Positions 50,784 to 60,192 of a DNA stretch of 64,000 nt are shown here, in pieces. This DNA is from Bacillus spongiae (lineage in GTDB: Bacteria > Bacillota > Bacilli > Bacillales > Bacillaceae_K), in assembly GCF_037120725.1 (NCBI RefSeq), contig NZ_JBBAXC010000013.1, positions 1-64,000 on the forward strand. Direction: 5' to 3'. Each line of letters opens with the position of its first letter. The stretch's first letter is position 1. The notes under the pieces are model-generated. The model worked only from the letters and a program-made list of their open reading frames with translations, did no database searches and was not told the origin of the DNA. Both the position numbers and the translations under genes were made by a program.

Positions 50784-52652
50784 TTATTCCTCATTCAATA
50801 AATGTTGTTGAACGATTACTTGTTGTGAAAGAACGATTGGCGCATACACTTTTTCCATATGAGGAAAATACGTGTTCACTACAGCTAGAGACGATTCTTT
50901 CTGAAGTTTCATTAAGGCGTCTGGTAGAGTGCTAGATTCGTCATCACTATTCTCTTCTTCCTTACTCTCTCCTGCATTACTATCACTTTCGTTATTAGTA
51001 GTACCAACCGGTTGATAGTAATTCACTGTTGCTGGTGCATTAAAGGTAGCAATCGGTGCTTGAGGATCATTCTCTGGAGACTTAGGGACTGTCGGCTCTA
51101 CGGTCCCTTCATTGGTGGTGTCATCCTCATTGCTGGCATTACTCGCAGCTTCTCTCGTCACATTGATCGTGTAAACCGTCTTTGTACCGTCAATTGCTGT
51201 AACAATCACTTCAATTAGATTCTCTCCTACTGCTAATTTAATTAAATTTTGATAAGTGCCGTTTGGCCCTTTTATTGTTACGACTGCACTAGGTTCCTCA
51301 GCGGTTGGTGTCACCGTAAGGGATTCGACTGAGTGATTCACATGTAGATCATACTCGGTTTTATTTCTTTCAAAACGTAAGTTTCCTTCACTAACTGAAA
51401 GGTTACTTAAATACAATGATGTGTCGTGAAATTCACCTGAATATATTACATTTTTACCCTTGTCTCTAAACGTTTGAATGATGTCTTTTGCCTGTAAATT
51501 CAAGGGGTTCCCTTCAAAATCCATAAAACGTAAATGCTGTAAATCTACTAAGCTTGAGATATCCTTAATGTTATTATCCTTCAAAAAAAGGTTATATAAG
51601 TTTTCTGTTTCAGATAAGCTTGAAATATCACTTATGTTGTTTGAAGATAAATAAAGATCTGATAAATTTTCCAATCCTGCTAGACTTGAGATATCCGTGA
51701 TATTGTTATTACCCAAATATAATTCAAATACACTATTTAAATTCTCCAAGCCTGAAATATCATTTATTTTATTATTATATAAATATAAAAGATTAATTTT
51801 CTCTAAATTACTTAGGTTTGGTATGGCCTCAATCCTATTATTAGATGCATATAATTCTTCTATCTTCTCTAGTCCTGATAAGCTAGAAATATCCGTGATC
51901 TTGTTGTCATCTAAATATATATAAGATAAATTTGCTAAACTTTCTAAACTAGAAATATCCTCTATTTCATTATTACCTAGTGCTAAAGAATATAGATTGT
52001 CTAATCCCGCCAAGCTTGAGATATTAGTGATCTTGTTATTATATAAGTATAGGCTCGTTAAATTCCTTAATACTGAAAGGCTTGAAATATCGGTGACATT
52101 ATTGTCAGTAAAAGATAACCGTTCTAACCTTACAAACGGTTCTATACTTGAGATATCGATATTTGTATTATCTAAAGATAAACTTGTTAATTTTTCCAAT
52201 TTTTCTAAACTAGAAATATCAGAGATGTTGTTGTTATCTAAGTTCAGATGTGTTAAACCCTTTAAACTAAAAAGAGTTAAGATATCAATATCCTCAACAT
52301 TGGTATTAGATAAATTTAATTCTTCAATATTTACTAGACCTGCTAAGCTTGATAGATCATTGATATTATTATCATACAGTTCGAGAGATTGTAAATTATC
52401 AGCGTACTGAAGTCCCTCAATATTTTGTATCCCTCTACCATTCGCATCCAATCTAGTTAAAGATTCTAAATCCGAAACAGTTAATTCCTCAGATGACCTC
52501 TTGCCCAACTCATGTTTAATCATTAATTCTAAATTTTCATCTGGAACCAGCTTCGTTTGCGCTAATACTGGCCCCTGTAGTTGGAAAATCGGCTGTAAGC
52601 ACATGATGAATGCCATCATAATTACAATTCTTTTTCTTATTAATTTCTTCAT
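50784..52652 (-). CDS. Secreted leucine-rich-repeat protein with cadherin-like domain
   Basis: A 622-residue exported protein. The start at 52652 (MKKLIRKRIVIMMAF) has AAGGGAG upstream. Residues 1-32 are a signal peptide ending VLAQ. About 15 SDS22-like repeats of 22 residues (consensus NLxxLYLxxNNIxDISSLAG) fill roughly residues 55-400. A cadherin-like beta-sandwich (LSNLSVSEGNLRFERNKTEY to VYTINVTRE) follows at about 415-505. A Ser/Asp/Glu-rich linker and an unknown C-terminus shared with the neighbour (LQKESSLAVVNTYFPHMEKV, IVQQHL) end it. No LPXTG anchor is present. Internalin-like LRR proteins bind protein or carbohydrate partners; the partner here is unknown. Confidence 0.88.
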   Translation of the reverse strand: MKKLIRKRIVIMMAFIMCLQPIFQLQGPVLAQTKLVPDENLELMIKHELGKRSSEELTVSDLESLTRLDANGRGIQNIEGLQYADNLQSLELYDNNINDLSSLAGLVNIEELNLSNTNVEDIDILTLFSLKGLTHLNLDNNNISDISSLEKLEKLTSLSLDNTNIDISSIEPFVRLERLSFTDNNVTDISSLSVLRNLTSLYLYNNKITNISSLAGLDNLYSLALGNNEIEDISSLESLANLSYIYLDDNKITDISSLSGLEKIEELYASNNRIEAIPNLSNLEKINLLYLYNNKINDISGLENLNSVFELYLGNNNITDISSLAGLENLSDLYLSSNNISDISSLSETENLYNLFLKDNNIKDISSLVDLQHLRFMDFEGNPLNLQAKDIIQTFRDKGKNVIYSGEFHDTSLYLSNLSVSEGNLRFERNKTEYDLHVNHSVESLTVTPTAEEPSAVVTIKGPNGTYQNLIKLAVGENLIEVIVTAIDGTKTVYTINVTREAASNASNEDDTTNEGTVEPTVPKSPENDPQAPIATFNAPATVNYYQPVGTTNNESDSNAGESKEEENSDDESSTLPDALMKLQKESSLAVVNTYFPHMEKVYAPIVLSQQVIVQQHLLNEE

Positions 52653-53100
52653 TTTTTCTCCCTTCATTCTACGTTCTCTCTCGTTTCACGCTAGTATGTA
52701 ATAACCGATTACAGTGAATATGAAATAATATTGACTAATAAAGACTTATCCTTTCAGAGAGAACTAAACACTTAAAAGACCGCTACTTTATGCAATAATT
52801 TATTCTATAATACATATCAACCTCCAATTGCTATTAGATTAATCACCGTCAATATTATAACGTAAATCTAATTATAAGCACTAAGAAATATTTACCATTT
52901 GTAAATGTTTTCATATAATGAAAAAGCGTAAGGTTTATCCTCATTAGAAAATGGGGAGTTAACCTTCACGCTTTTTTCGAGTCTATCATCATAGAGGATA
53001 CGTTATTGCATTCAATTACTTCTATCCAGGCTAAAAGCTATTTGACAATGGCTCAATTTGAAAATCTAGTTATTGCCAAAATCATTAACCAGCAGTATTA
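52653..53100. other. Intergenic stretch between the LRR paralogues
   Basis: About 450 bases with no supported gene. A terminator at 52925-52972 ends the LRR gene to the right; the promoter of the left LRR gene must lie in 52653-52900. Confidence 0.4.
52925..52972 (-). terminator. Terminator of the second LRR gene
   Basis: AGCGTAAGGTT (52925-52935) pairs with AACCTTCACGCT (52961-52972) with one bulge; T runs follow on both strands. It resembles the terminator of the other LRR gene (AGCGTAAAAG), consistent with duplication of the whole unit. Confidence 0.8.
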
Positions 53101-55743
53101 CTAATTAAATAAATGCTGTTGAACGATTACTTGATGAGAATGAACAATCGGTGTATACACTTTTTTCATATGAGGAAAATACGTGTTCACTGCAACTAGA
53201 GACGATTCCTTTTGAAGCTTTATTAATACTTTTGGTAGACTATTAGCTTCCTCATCTCTATTCTCTATTTCCTTGCTATCGCTTTTCTTACTTCCATTCT
53301 GAACCGATTGATAGTAATTCACTGTTACAGGTGCCTTAAAGATAGAAATGGCGGTATTAACTGGCACTAGATAATCAAGTGCATTTTCTCCGTACTCGGT
53401 TTTGTCCCTTTCAATGTGTGAGCTCCCTTCACTTACAGTCAAATCACTTGAATACGATGACTCATCTTGAAAGGTTCCAGAATAAATAACCTTTTTCCCC
53501 TGTTCTTCCAGTATTTGAATAATTTCTTCAGCCTTTAAGTTTAGTGGGTTCCCATCCAGGTCCATATACATTGGCTGCTGCAAATCTACTAAAGCTGAAA
53601 TATCCTTGACTAAATTATCTCTCAATAATAGATAAAATAAATTTTCTACTTCAGCTAGTCTTGAAATATCAATGATACTGTTTGATGATATATAAAGTTG
53701 CGATAAATTTTTCAAACCAACAAGACTTGATATATCGCTAATGTTATTGTTTGACAAGGATAATTGTACCATTTTTTTTAGATGAACCAAGCTTGATAGA
53801 TCCTTGATTAAATTATCAGATAAATCTAGTATATAGATTTTCTCTAAATTCGCTAAGCTTGTGATGTCCTCAATGCTGTTAGAATACAAGTATAGTTCTT
53901 CTACCTCCCCTAGTCCTGCTAAGCTAGAAATATCAGTGATTATGTTGTTACCTAAACTTAAATAAGATAAGTTTTTTAAACTTGCCAAACTTGAAATATC
54001 TTCAATTTGATTATTATTTAGAGATAATATATTTAAATTTTCAAGTCCCGCTAGACTAGAGATATCAGAGATCTTGTTGTCACTTAAATCTAAATTGGTT
54101 AAATTGGTTAAGTTAGATAGACTTGAAATATTCGTGATGTTAGTTCCTGTTAAATCTAGATTTGTTATATTTACTAATTTCTCAATACTTGATAGATTGT
54201 TAATTTTATTTCCATACAAATCTAGATATTGTAAATTTACTGCATACTCAAGTCCTTTAATACTGCTTACACTTTTTTCATATAGACTTAGTTCAGTTAG
54301 AGATTCCAAGTCAGCTACAGTTAATTCAGTGTTGTCTTGTTTGCCTAACTTTTGTTTAATTGCTTTGGCTAAATTTTGATCTGGAATTAGCTGAGAGCCA
54401 ACAGGATCGATTTGGGTCTCTCTTGTCACGGTAATCGTATAGGTTCTTTCAGTCCCGTTCTCTGCTCTGACGATTACGTTAATTGGAGTGTCACCAACTT
54501 GTAAAACGATTGTTCCTGACTCTTCTCCACTACTTACTGCTTCTCCATTAACTATAATGGAAGCTTTATCGTTTTGTACGGTTGGCGTAACCTTGAGCGA
54601 ATCAATATTGTTTTCTACATGAACAAAGTAGTTCATTTTATCTTGTTCAAAAATGAAGCTACCACTACTTACTGTTAAATCAAATAAACTAGCGTTACTT
54701 GATTGTGCTTCGTCTAGAAAATCACCTGGATAAATAACGGTTTTTCCTTCTGATGCCAGCGTTTGAATAATTTCTTTTGCCTTTAAGTTTAATGGGTTGC
54801 CTTCAAGATCCATTAACCTTAGCTTCTGTAAATCGACTAAGCTTGAAATATCCTTGATAAAGTTTTTTCTTAAATAAAGATAGTTTAAATTTTCTGCCTT
54901 AGCTAGACTTGAGATATCCGTAATATGGTTTGATGGTAAATAAAGTTCTGCTAAATTTTTTAAACCAGCTAGACTTGAGATATCACTAATACTATTGCTA
55001 GATAATAATAATTGTATTAAATTATTCATATTCGCTAAGCTTGAAATATCCTTAATATTATTACCCGATAAATCTAGTATATAGATTTCCTCTAGATCTG
55101 TGAGGCTAGAGATATCTTCAATGTCATTACTCGAGAGGTAGAGTTCCTCTAATTCCTTTAGTCCTGCTAAGCTTGAAATATCGGTAATATTGTTTTCACT
55201 TAAATATAAATAAGATAAGTTTACTAATTCTTCCAAACTAGAAATATCATTTACCTGATTACTGTTAAGAGCTAATGAATTTAGATTTTCTAGTTTCGCT
55301 AAGCTTGAAATATCAGAGATGTTGTTATTATACAAATTTAAATTCGTTAACTTTGTTAGTGTTGATAGGCTTGAAATATCGGTTATGTTGGTTTCACCTA
55401 AATGTAAATAGGTCAAATCCACTAATGTTTCTATACTCGATATATCGTTAATATGATTGCCATACAGATCTAGATATTGTAGATTGACTGCATGTTCAAG
55501 GCCTTCAATGCTCTTAACGTTTTTTTCATATAGATTTAATTCAGTCAGTAATTTCAAGTCAGCTACTGTTAATTCAGTGTGGTCTAACTTGTGTAATTTT
55601 TGTTTAATTGCTTGTTCTAAATTTGGGTCTGGTATCAGCTTCTGGGATTGTGCAAACACAGGGTACTCTAGTTGCACAATAGGCTGAAAACAGAAGATGA
55701 TTGCTATTATAATCATTATTTTTTTATGTATACTATTCTTCAT
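53101..55743 (-). CDS. Secreted leucine-rich-repeat protein with internal duplication
   Basis: An 880-residue paralogue of the neighbouring LRR protein. A signal peptide (MKNSIHKKIMIIIAIIFCFQ, ending VFAQ) is followed by two copies of the module. The first starts KLIPDPNLEQAIKQKLHKLD, the second near residue 450 QLIPDQNLAKAIKQKLGKQD, each with about 12 LRRs (NLSYLYLSENNITDISSLAG). The first cadherin-like domain (about 345-440) is complete; the second is reduced to LTVSEGSSHIERDKTEYGEN and then jumps to the shared C-terminus (LQKESSLVAVNTYFPHMKKV, IVQQHLFN). A GAGGAG site precedes the ATG. No surface anchor motif is seen, so it may be released or held by the C-terminus. Confidence 0.88.
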   Translation of the reverse strand: MKNSIHKKIMIIIAIIFCFQPIVQLEYPVFAQSQKLIPDPNLEQAIKQKLHKLDHTELTVADLKLLTELNLYEKNVKSIEGLEHAVNLQYLDLYGNHINDISSIETLVDLTYLHLGETNITDISSLSTLTKLTNLNLYNNNISDISSLAKLENLNSLALNSNQVNDISSLEELVNLSYLYLSENNITDISSLAGLKELEELYLSSNDIEDISSLTDLEEIYILDLSGNNIKDISSLANMNNLIQLLLSSNSISDISSLAGLKNLAELYLPSNHITDISSLAKAENLNYLYLRKNFIKDISSLVDLQKLRLMDLEGNPLNLKAKEIIQTLASEGKTVIYPGDFLDEAQSSNASLFDLTVSSGSFIFEQDKMNYFVHVENNIDSLKVTPTVQNDKASIIVNGEAVSSGEESGTIVLQVGDTPINVIVRAENGTERTYTITVTRETQIDPVGSQLIPDQNLAKAIKQKLGKQDNTELTVADLESLTELSLYEKSVSSIKGLEYAVNLQYLDLYGNKINNLSSIEKLVNITNLDLTGTNITNISSLSNLTNLTNLDLSDNKISDISSLAGLENLNILSLNNNQIEDISSLASLKNLSYLSLGNNIITDISSLAGLGEVEELYLYSNSIEDITSLANLEKIYILDLSDNLIKDLSSLVHLKKMVQLSLSNNNISDISSLVGLKNLSQLYISSNSIIDISRLAEVENLFYLLLRDNLVKDISALVDLQQPMYMDLDGNPLNLKAEEIIQILEEQGKKVIYSGTFQDESSYSSDLTVSEGSSHIERDKTEYGENALDYLVPVNTAISIFKAPVTVNYYQSVQNGSKKSDSKEIENRDEEANSLPKVLIKLQKESSLVAVNTYFPHMKKVYTPIVHSHQVIVQQHLFN

Positions 55744-56065
55744 TTTTTCTCCTCTTCCCTACATTCGCTTCGTTACGTACTAAAGTATGTAAATGGCTTT
55801 AATGAGCAGATCATTGTGTCCTGTAGAAATCCTTATTTGAACAGCTTATCTGGACAAAGAATTCAATAAAGCACGTTCTATCCACTTGCTACTATGTACC
55901 CACCTCTCTTCAATTTTTTACAAAAAACCCCTCCTATTATAACGTAAATCTAGCGGTATTGACGAAATTTTTTTGTAGGGAAAGAGACGAGCTTATTCTA
56001 TTTCACCCCGTTGAATATCTCAATGAAAAAAACACGGTAACGGATTTCTCCTACCGTGGTATTTA
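55744..56065. other. Intergenic stretch with a hairpin
   Basis: CACGGTA (56033-56039) pairs with TACCGTG (56052-56058); on the minus strand seven T follow, a terminator for the decayed GNAT gene to the right. No other feature is recognised; the LRR gene promoter must lie here. Confidence 0.55.
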
Positions 56066-56296
56066 CTAATGATAATAACAACTCTGCTGTCTACTCCCCA
56101 TTTTTAAACGAGCTAACTTGTTTCTATCAAATGAAACCCATTTTTTAAATAGAATAGCTGTTGTATTTCTTGGACCAGTTGAAACGAGCATTTCATTATA
56201 AGGGACGTCTATCTGTTTAAGTTTATTCAACAAGGAAAGGGCAATCGTTTATTCTAAAAGAGCCCCACATTGTATTTAACCCACATATTACCTTAA
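56066..56296 (-). pseudogene. C-terminal GNAT remnant
   Basis: The minus strand reads NMWVKYNVGLF, stop, then TIALSLLNKLKQIDVPYNEM, LVSTGPRNTTAILFKKW; a shift of one base there gives KKMGFI. The pattern LLNKLK...NEMLVSTGPRNTTAILFYKKMGF is the C-terminal half of a GNAT acetyltransferase. No start, a stop and a frameshift are present. A terminator hairpin at 56033-56058 still follows. Confidence 0.6.
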
Positions 56297-56500
56297 AAGT
56301 GTTTTGCGTGAAGGCTTTCCAGCGTATCTTTTATAGGTGGAATCTTATCGCATATAATCAGCTTTATCTCTACTTTAATGGAAGGAATTTGTACATTAAT
56401 CATTTGGAATCTGTTTGCTTATTTGTTACTAAACGATATTTTTCTGATAGCAGTTCTTTTAATCATCGACACTTATATATGCACTATGTCTCCTTTTCAA

Positions 56501-58282
56501 TTAATTCGATTCTCTATCTGATTCTTTCAGATGGACTTCCTGATTATTGATGGACTGAAGTTGCTGGTCGGCAAATTGCTTGTATAAAGAATGAGATTCG
56601 TATAACTCTTGATGTGTTCCAATCCCTGTGATGTTTCCTCTATCTAAAAAGACGAGTTGGTCAGCATTAATCACTGTTGATAAACGATGGGCAATAACGA
56701 TGGTGGTGCGACCTTTCATTAAATTGGTTAACGCTTTTTGCACCTCAATTTCTGATTTACTGTCTAAGCTAGACGTTGCTTCATCTAATAGCAGCAGGTG
56801 AGGATTGCGAATCAAGGCTCTTGCAATACCAATTCGTTGCTTTTGTCCGCCCGAAAGCTTAATTCCCCTCTCGCCCACTTGTGTATCGTAACCTTGAGGA
56901 AAGCTCTCAATAAACTGATCGGCGTAAGCCATGTTAGCCGCTTCCTTAATCTCTTCATCGGATACTTGACGCTGCACACCATAAATAATGTTTTCTTTAA
57001 TTGTCCCTGCAAGAATCGGACTTTCTTGCGGCACATACCCAATTTCCTTTCGCCATGCACCTAACGAGAACGCTTCTATAGGTTGATTGTCGAGTAAGAT
57101 TTCTCCTGAAGTTGGGGAATAAAAACGTTCAATCATTGAAAAGATTGTCGTTTTCCCACTTCCACTTGGACCAATCACTGCCGTTACTTTTCCCGGTTCG
57201 ACGGAAAAAGAAATACCTTTTAATACTTCCTCATCCTGCTGATACTGAAAATCAACCTGGGAAAATCGCAGCTGTTTATTCATTTGCACCTTAGTGATTC
57301 CAGTAGCTAATTCTTCATGATGACCTTCTAAAAGCTCGACCATCCTCTCAGTTGCCCCCATCGATTTCTGAAGTTGAGTGAAAAAGGTCGTGAATGCCGA
57401 AATAGGGATGACAATTTGGAAAAGGTACAAAATAAACGCAACAAGGTCACCTGGTGTTAAGTCGCCTTGGGTAACTCGGTAACCTCCGTACCCAATTACA
57501 ATAACAAGGAGAGCCATTAATACTAACGTCATTAATGGCGCAATGATCGCTTGAATTTTGGCTTCTTTTAATCCGATTGTGTATAAATCGTGAATAGAGG
57601 CTTCTCCACTTTTTTGTTCTTTTTTTTCTGCATTAGAAGCCTTTACGAGTCTGATTTCTGCTAATACGCCTGTTAATAATGAAGTGAATGTCGCCGTTTC
57701 ATTTTGCAGTTCCTTCGAAATTTTATACATTTTTCTCCCGAGAGGAATGAGAATGATGGCTGTTAACGGAACAGCAATAACCATGATTAACGTCATCTTC
57801 CAATCAAGATAAAGCAAGATTAGAATTGAACCTATAATGGATAAAATCCCTGTAAAAAATCCGGTTGCATGGTCCGTTATCAAGCCTTTCACTATACTCG
57901 TGTCATTCGTTAGCCGACTAATAAGTTCACCAATTTTATGATTATCATAAAACTTGACCGGTAAATGAAGCTGCTTTTTCCATAAACGAATTCGCAATTG
58001 CGCTACGACATGTTGACCGACTACATTTAATAGATAAATCGATACTCCACTAGCGACAGCCTGCATAATAAACGCAACAAGTAGCCCTCCAACGAGCATC
58101 ATATTCATATTCGATAAATCCACTGTATCAATTAAACTTTTCGTAAAGAGAGGAATTCCTAATCCTACGAGGGTAGAAATCAAGCTTAGTCCGACTGCAA
58201 CCCCAAATTTCGCCTTGGGAGGCTTCGTATCAAAAATAAGCTCTTTAAACTCACTCCATTTATTCGAACCCGTTTCTTTCAT
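56501..58282 (-). CDS. bmrA: ABC multidrug exporter, BmrA-like
   Basis: A 593-residue homodimer-type exporter. Six helices (residues 25-310) precede a complete nucleotide-binding domain: Walker A GPSGSGKTT, Q-loop GYVPQES, signature LSGGQKQRIGIARAL, Walker B LLLLDEATSSLDS, H-loop AHRLST. All catalytic residues are canonical, unlike the heterodimeric pair at 24-27.5 kb. It follows B. subtilis BmrA closely across the protein, e.g. LVAFILYLFQIVIPISAFTT FFTQLQKSMGATERM and ESPILAGTIKENIIYG. It exports drugs and, in relatives, antibiotics such as cervimycin. AAGGAG before the ATG. Monocistronic. Confidence 0.88.
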   Translation of the reverse strand: MKETGSNKWSEFKELIFDTKPPKAKFGVAVGLSLISTLVGLGIPLFTKSLIDTVDLSNMNMMLVGGLLVAFIMQAVASGVSIYLLNVVGQHVVAQLRIRLWKKQLHLPVKFYDNHKIGELISRLTNDTSIVKGLITDHATGFFTGILSIIGSILILLYLDWKMTLIMVIAVPLTAIILIPLGRKMYKISKELQNETATFTSLLTGVLAEIRLVKASNAEKKEQKSGEASIHDLYTIGLKEAKIQAIIAPLMTLVLMALLVIVIGYGGYRVTQGDLTPGDLVAFILYLFQIVIPISAFTTFFTQLQKSMGATERMVELLEGHHEELATGITKVQMNKQLRFSQVDFQYQQDEEVLKGISFSVEPGKVTAVIGPSGSGKTTIFSMIERFYSPTSGEILLDNQPIEAFSLGAWRKEIGYVPQESPILAGTIKENIIYGVQRQVSDEEIKEAANMAYADQFIESFPQGYDTQVGERGIKLSGGQKQRIGIARALIRNPHLLLLDEATSSLDSKSEIEVQKALTNLMKGRTTIVIAHRLSTVINADQLVFLDRGNITGIGTHQELYESHSLYKQFADQQLQSINNQEVHLKESDRESN

Positions 58283-58386
58283 TATGATATTCTCCTTTTT
58301 ATCTTTCTATCTCCATTGTAAAAGAACGATTGAAAAATGAAAAATAGTAACACTCAATACAGATACTTAACATCTGCATGTAGGAC

Positions 58387-60093
58387 TCACTCTATATTCG
58401 GCTTCACCCATAGCTTGGAAAAATCTACGTAACCAAAATGCTTAATCGTAACGTTCTTCAATTCCTCTGAGAAGGGAATTTTTCGTTTTTTATGATACAA
58501 CGGAATCATTAAGGAAGCTTCAAGTAGAGATTTTTCCACCTTTTTATTTAGTGCCGGCCATTTTTCAAAAGGGGTTCGTTCATATTCAGCCATATCCTTT
58601 AGCAGCCCTTCATCTGTTTTAATAATGTCAGGTAAGGGAGAATAACCATTTTTCAGGAAAAAATAAAAGGAAAAATGTTGATTCATTTCAAACACTTCAC
58701 CGTGAACAAATAGGTCAACCTCCTGCTTTACCTTCTCATTGTATAGAGTGTCCTCAAATGGCACCCACTTTAATTGAACAGGTACGCCTTCTTTCTCTAA
58801 AATCTCTTTTAACCACATTGTTGCTTTTTCTGTGTAGTTCATTATTTTCAAAATAAGTGGTTCAGAGAAATAAGGTCGGTTTACTTTTTCTATGTCATAT
58901 TGCTCACTTACTCCAGTTAAACATCCTTGGTCGTTAGGATTCATAAGCGGGTTGACATCGACTATCGTATGACGGTTTTTGGCTATGATATAATGCAAAT
59001 AATCACGAACTTCCTTTCGGTTTATCGCTGATTGACGAAAGGCATTCATCATAATGACGCCAAACCCAGAATTACTTTCAACGGAGAAAGTCGATTTCTC
59101 CCCTTCAAGGTTGGCCGCTCGGTACAACCTGCCAAAATCTTGTGGTACAATCACAAATTCTACAGAATCTAACAAAGGTCGCTCTTGAAAATACTCTTTA
59201 AATGCAACCAATGACGTTCTGGTCTCACTATTCTCTTCAATGTAGAATGGACCTGTTCCAATGATTGTCCCCTTCATTTCTTTATATATACTCGCGTTTA
59301 ACATCGAGAGCATTTGTAAGCAGTAGCTACATCCATTAGGAAATTCTAGATCAACTACTAACGGAGCTTTTGTGACAATGCTTGTCACAGGCTTCCACAA
59401 ATCTTGAAAGTGTGAATGGTTCTGTAATTTTTGTAAACAATGAACAACATCCTCTGCTACTAAGATGGAACCATCATGAAAAATAACATCCTTTTTTAAG
59501 TATAGTCTCAAACGTGTGGATGTCTCCTCCCAGCTATGTACTAATTCTGGCAACACCTCACCATTATGATTAACAGCAACTAGCCGGTTATAAATATTTG
59601 CAATTAAACTAACACTATTTGCATCCGCTGCTACTAATGGATGCATCGACAGAAACGGATAAACTTTCGGAATCAGAAGTTTATCTTGAACATTGAGATT
59701 GTTCGTATACCCAAATTTCGAACGAAATTTCTCCATTAGCCGCAGCTTACTATCCTTTGACCAGTCCCATAACAAATATTTACTAATCATTTCAATACTC
59801 CACTTATCCATGCTGTTCAGCAACTGTTCTTCATACATTTCTTCCACACTCCACTTATCCATGCTGTTCAGCAACTGTTCTTCATACATTTCTTCCACAT
59901 TTTTTAACCATTGAAGCGTTGACACTTTTCCTCGTCCACGCCCTGATGAAAAGGTAAGCCATTCCTCCTTCGTCCATTTTTGTATATACCTAGAGGTTTG
60001 TTTTGTGCTTAATCGAAGTGCTTCAGCTAACTCTTCTTTTTTTACATTCCCTGATGGAACTGCCTTCCATAAAGTCAATAATTGTCTATCCAT
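58387..60093 (-). CDS. SgrR-family regulator (HTH plus solute-binding domain)
   Basis: A 568-residue protein. Residues 1-65 are a winged-helix DNA-binding domain (LLTLWKAVPSGNVKKEELAE, LRLSTKQTSRYIQKWTKEEW), followed by a linker and a type 5 extracellular-solute-binding-like domain (residues about 150-550, with VHSWEETSTRLRLYLKKDVI, FHDGSILVAEDVVHCLQKLQ). SgrR regulates sugar-phosphate stress in E. coli; Bacillus homologues sit beside MFS exporters as here, divergent by 99 bases. Oddity: a perfect 51-base tandem duplication (59797-59898) repeats VEEMYEEQLLNSMDKWS in the linker. AAAAGGAG before the ATG. Confidence 0.85.
   Translation of the reverse strand: MDRQLLTLWKAVPSGNVKKEELAEALRLSTKQTSRYIQKWTKEEWLTFSSGRGRGKVSTLQWLKNVEEMYEEQLLNSMDKWSVEEMYEEQLLNSMDKWSIEMISKYLLWDWSKDSKLRLMEKFRSKFGYTNNLNVQDKLLIPKVYPFLSMHPLVAADANSVSLIANIYNRLVAVNHNGEVLPELVHSWEETSTRLRLYLKKDVIFHDGSILVAEDVVHCLQKLQNHSHFQDLWKPVTSIVTKAPLVVDLEFPNGCSYCLQMLSMLNASIYKEMKGTIIGTGPFYIEENSETRTSLVAFKEYFQERPLLDSVEFVIVPQDFGRLYRAANLEGEKSTFSVESNSGFGVIMMNAFRQSAINRKEVRDYLHYIIAKNRHTIVDVNPLMNPNDQGCLTGVSEQYDIEKVNRPYFSEPLILKIMNYTEKATMWLKEILEKEGVPVQLKWVPFEDTLYNEKVKQEVDLFVHGEVFEMNQHFSFYFFLKNGYSPLPDIIKTDEGLLKDMAEYERTPFEKWPALNKKVEKSLLEASLMIPLYHKKRKIPFSEELKNVTIKHFGYVDFSKLWVKPNIE
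59797..59898. repeat. Perfect 51-base tandem duplication inside the SgrR-like gene
   Basis: Bases 59797-59847 and 59848-59898 are identical; the unit is 17 codons, so the reading frame is kept. It is a very recent event or under slippage. Confidence 0.95.
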
Positions 60094-60154
60094 TTCCTTC
60101 TCCTTTTAAAAAGGGGACATTTTTTTTTCATCTGTCCGTTTTTTTCTTCTTTAG

Positions 60155-60173
60155 TCTAGTTTAATATACTAGA
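60155..60173. promoter_or_regulatory. Candidate operator in the SgrR/MFS divergent region
   Basis: TCTAGT (60155-60160) and ACTAGA (60168-60173) are inverted with a seven-base spacer that overlaps a TATACT-like -10 box for the MFS gene. Confidence 0.45.
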
Positions 60174-60192
60174 AACAGAGGAGGTTCACAAT

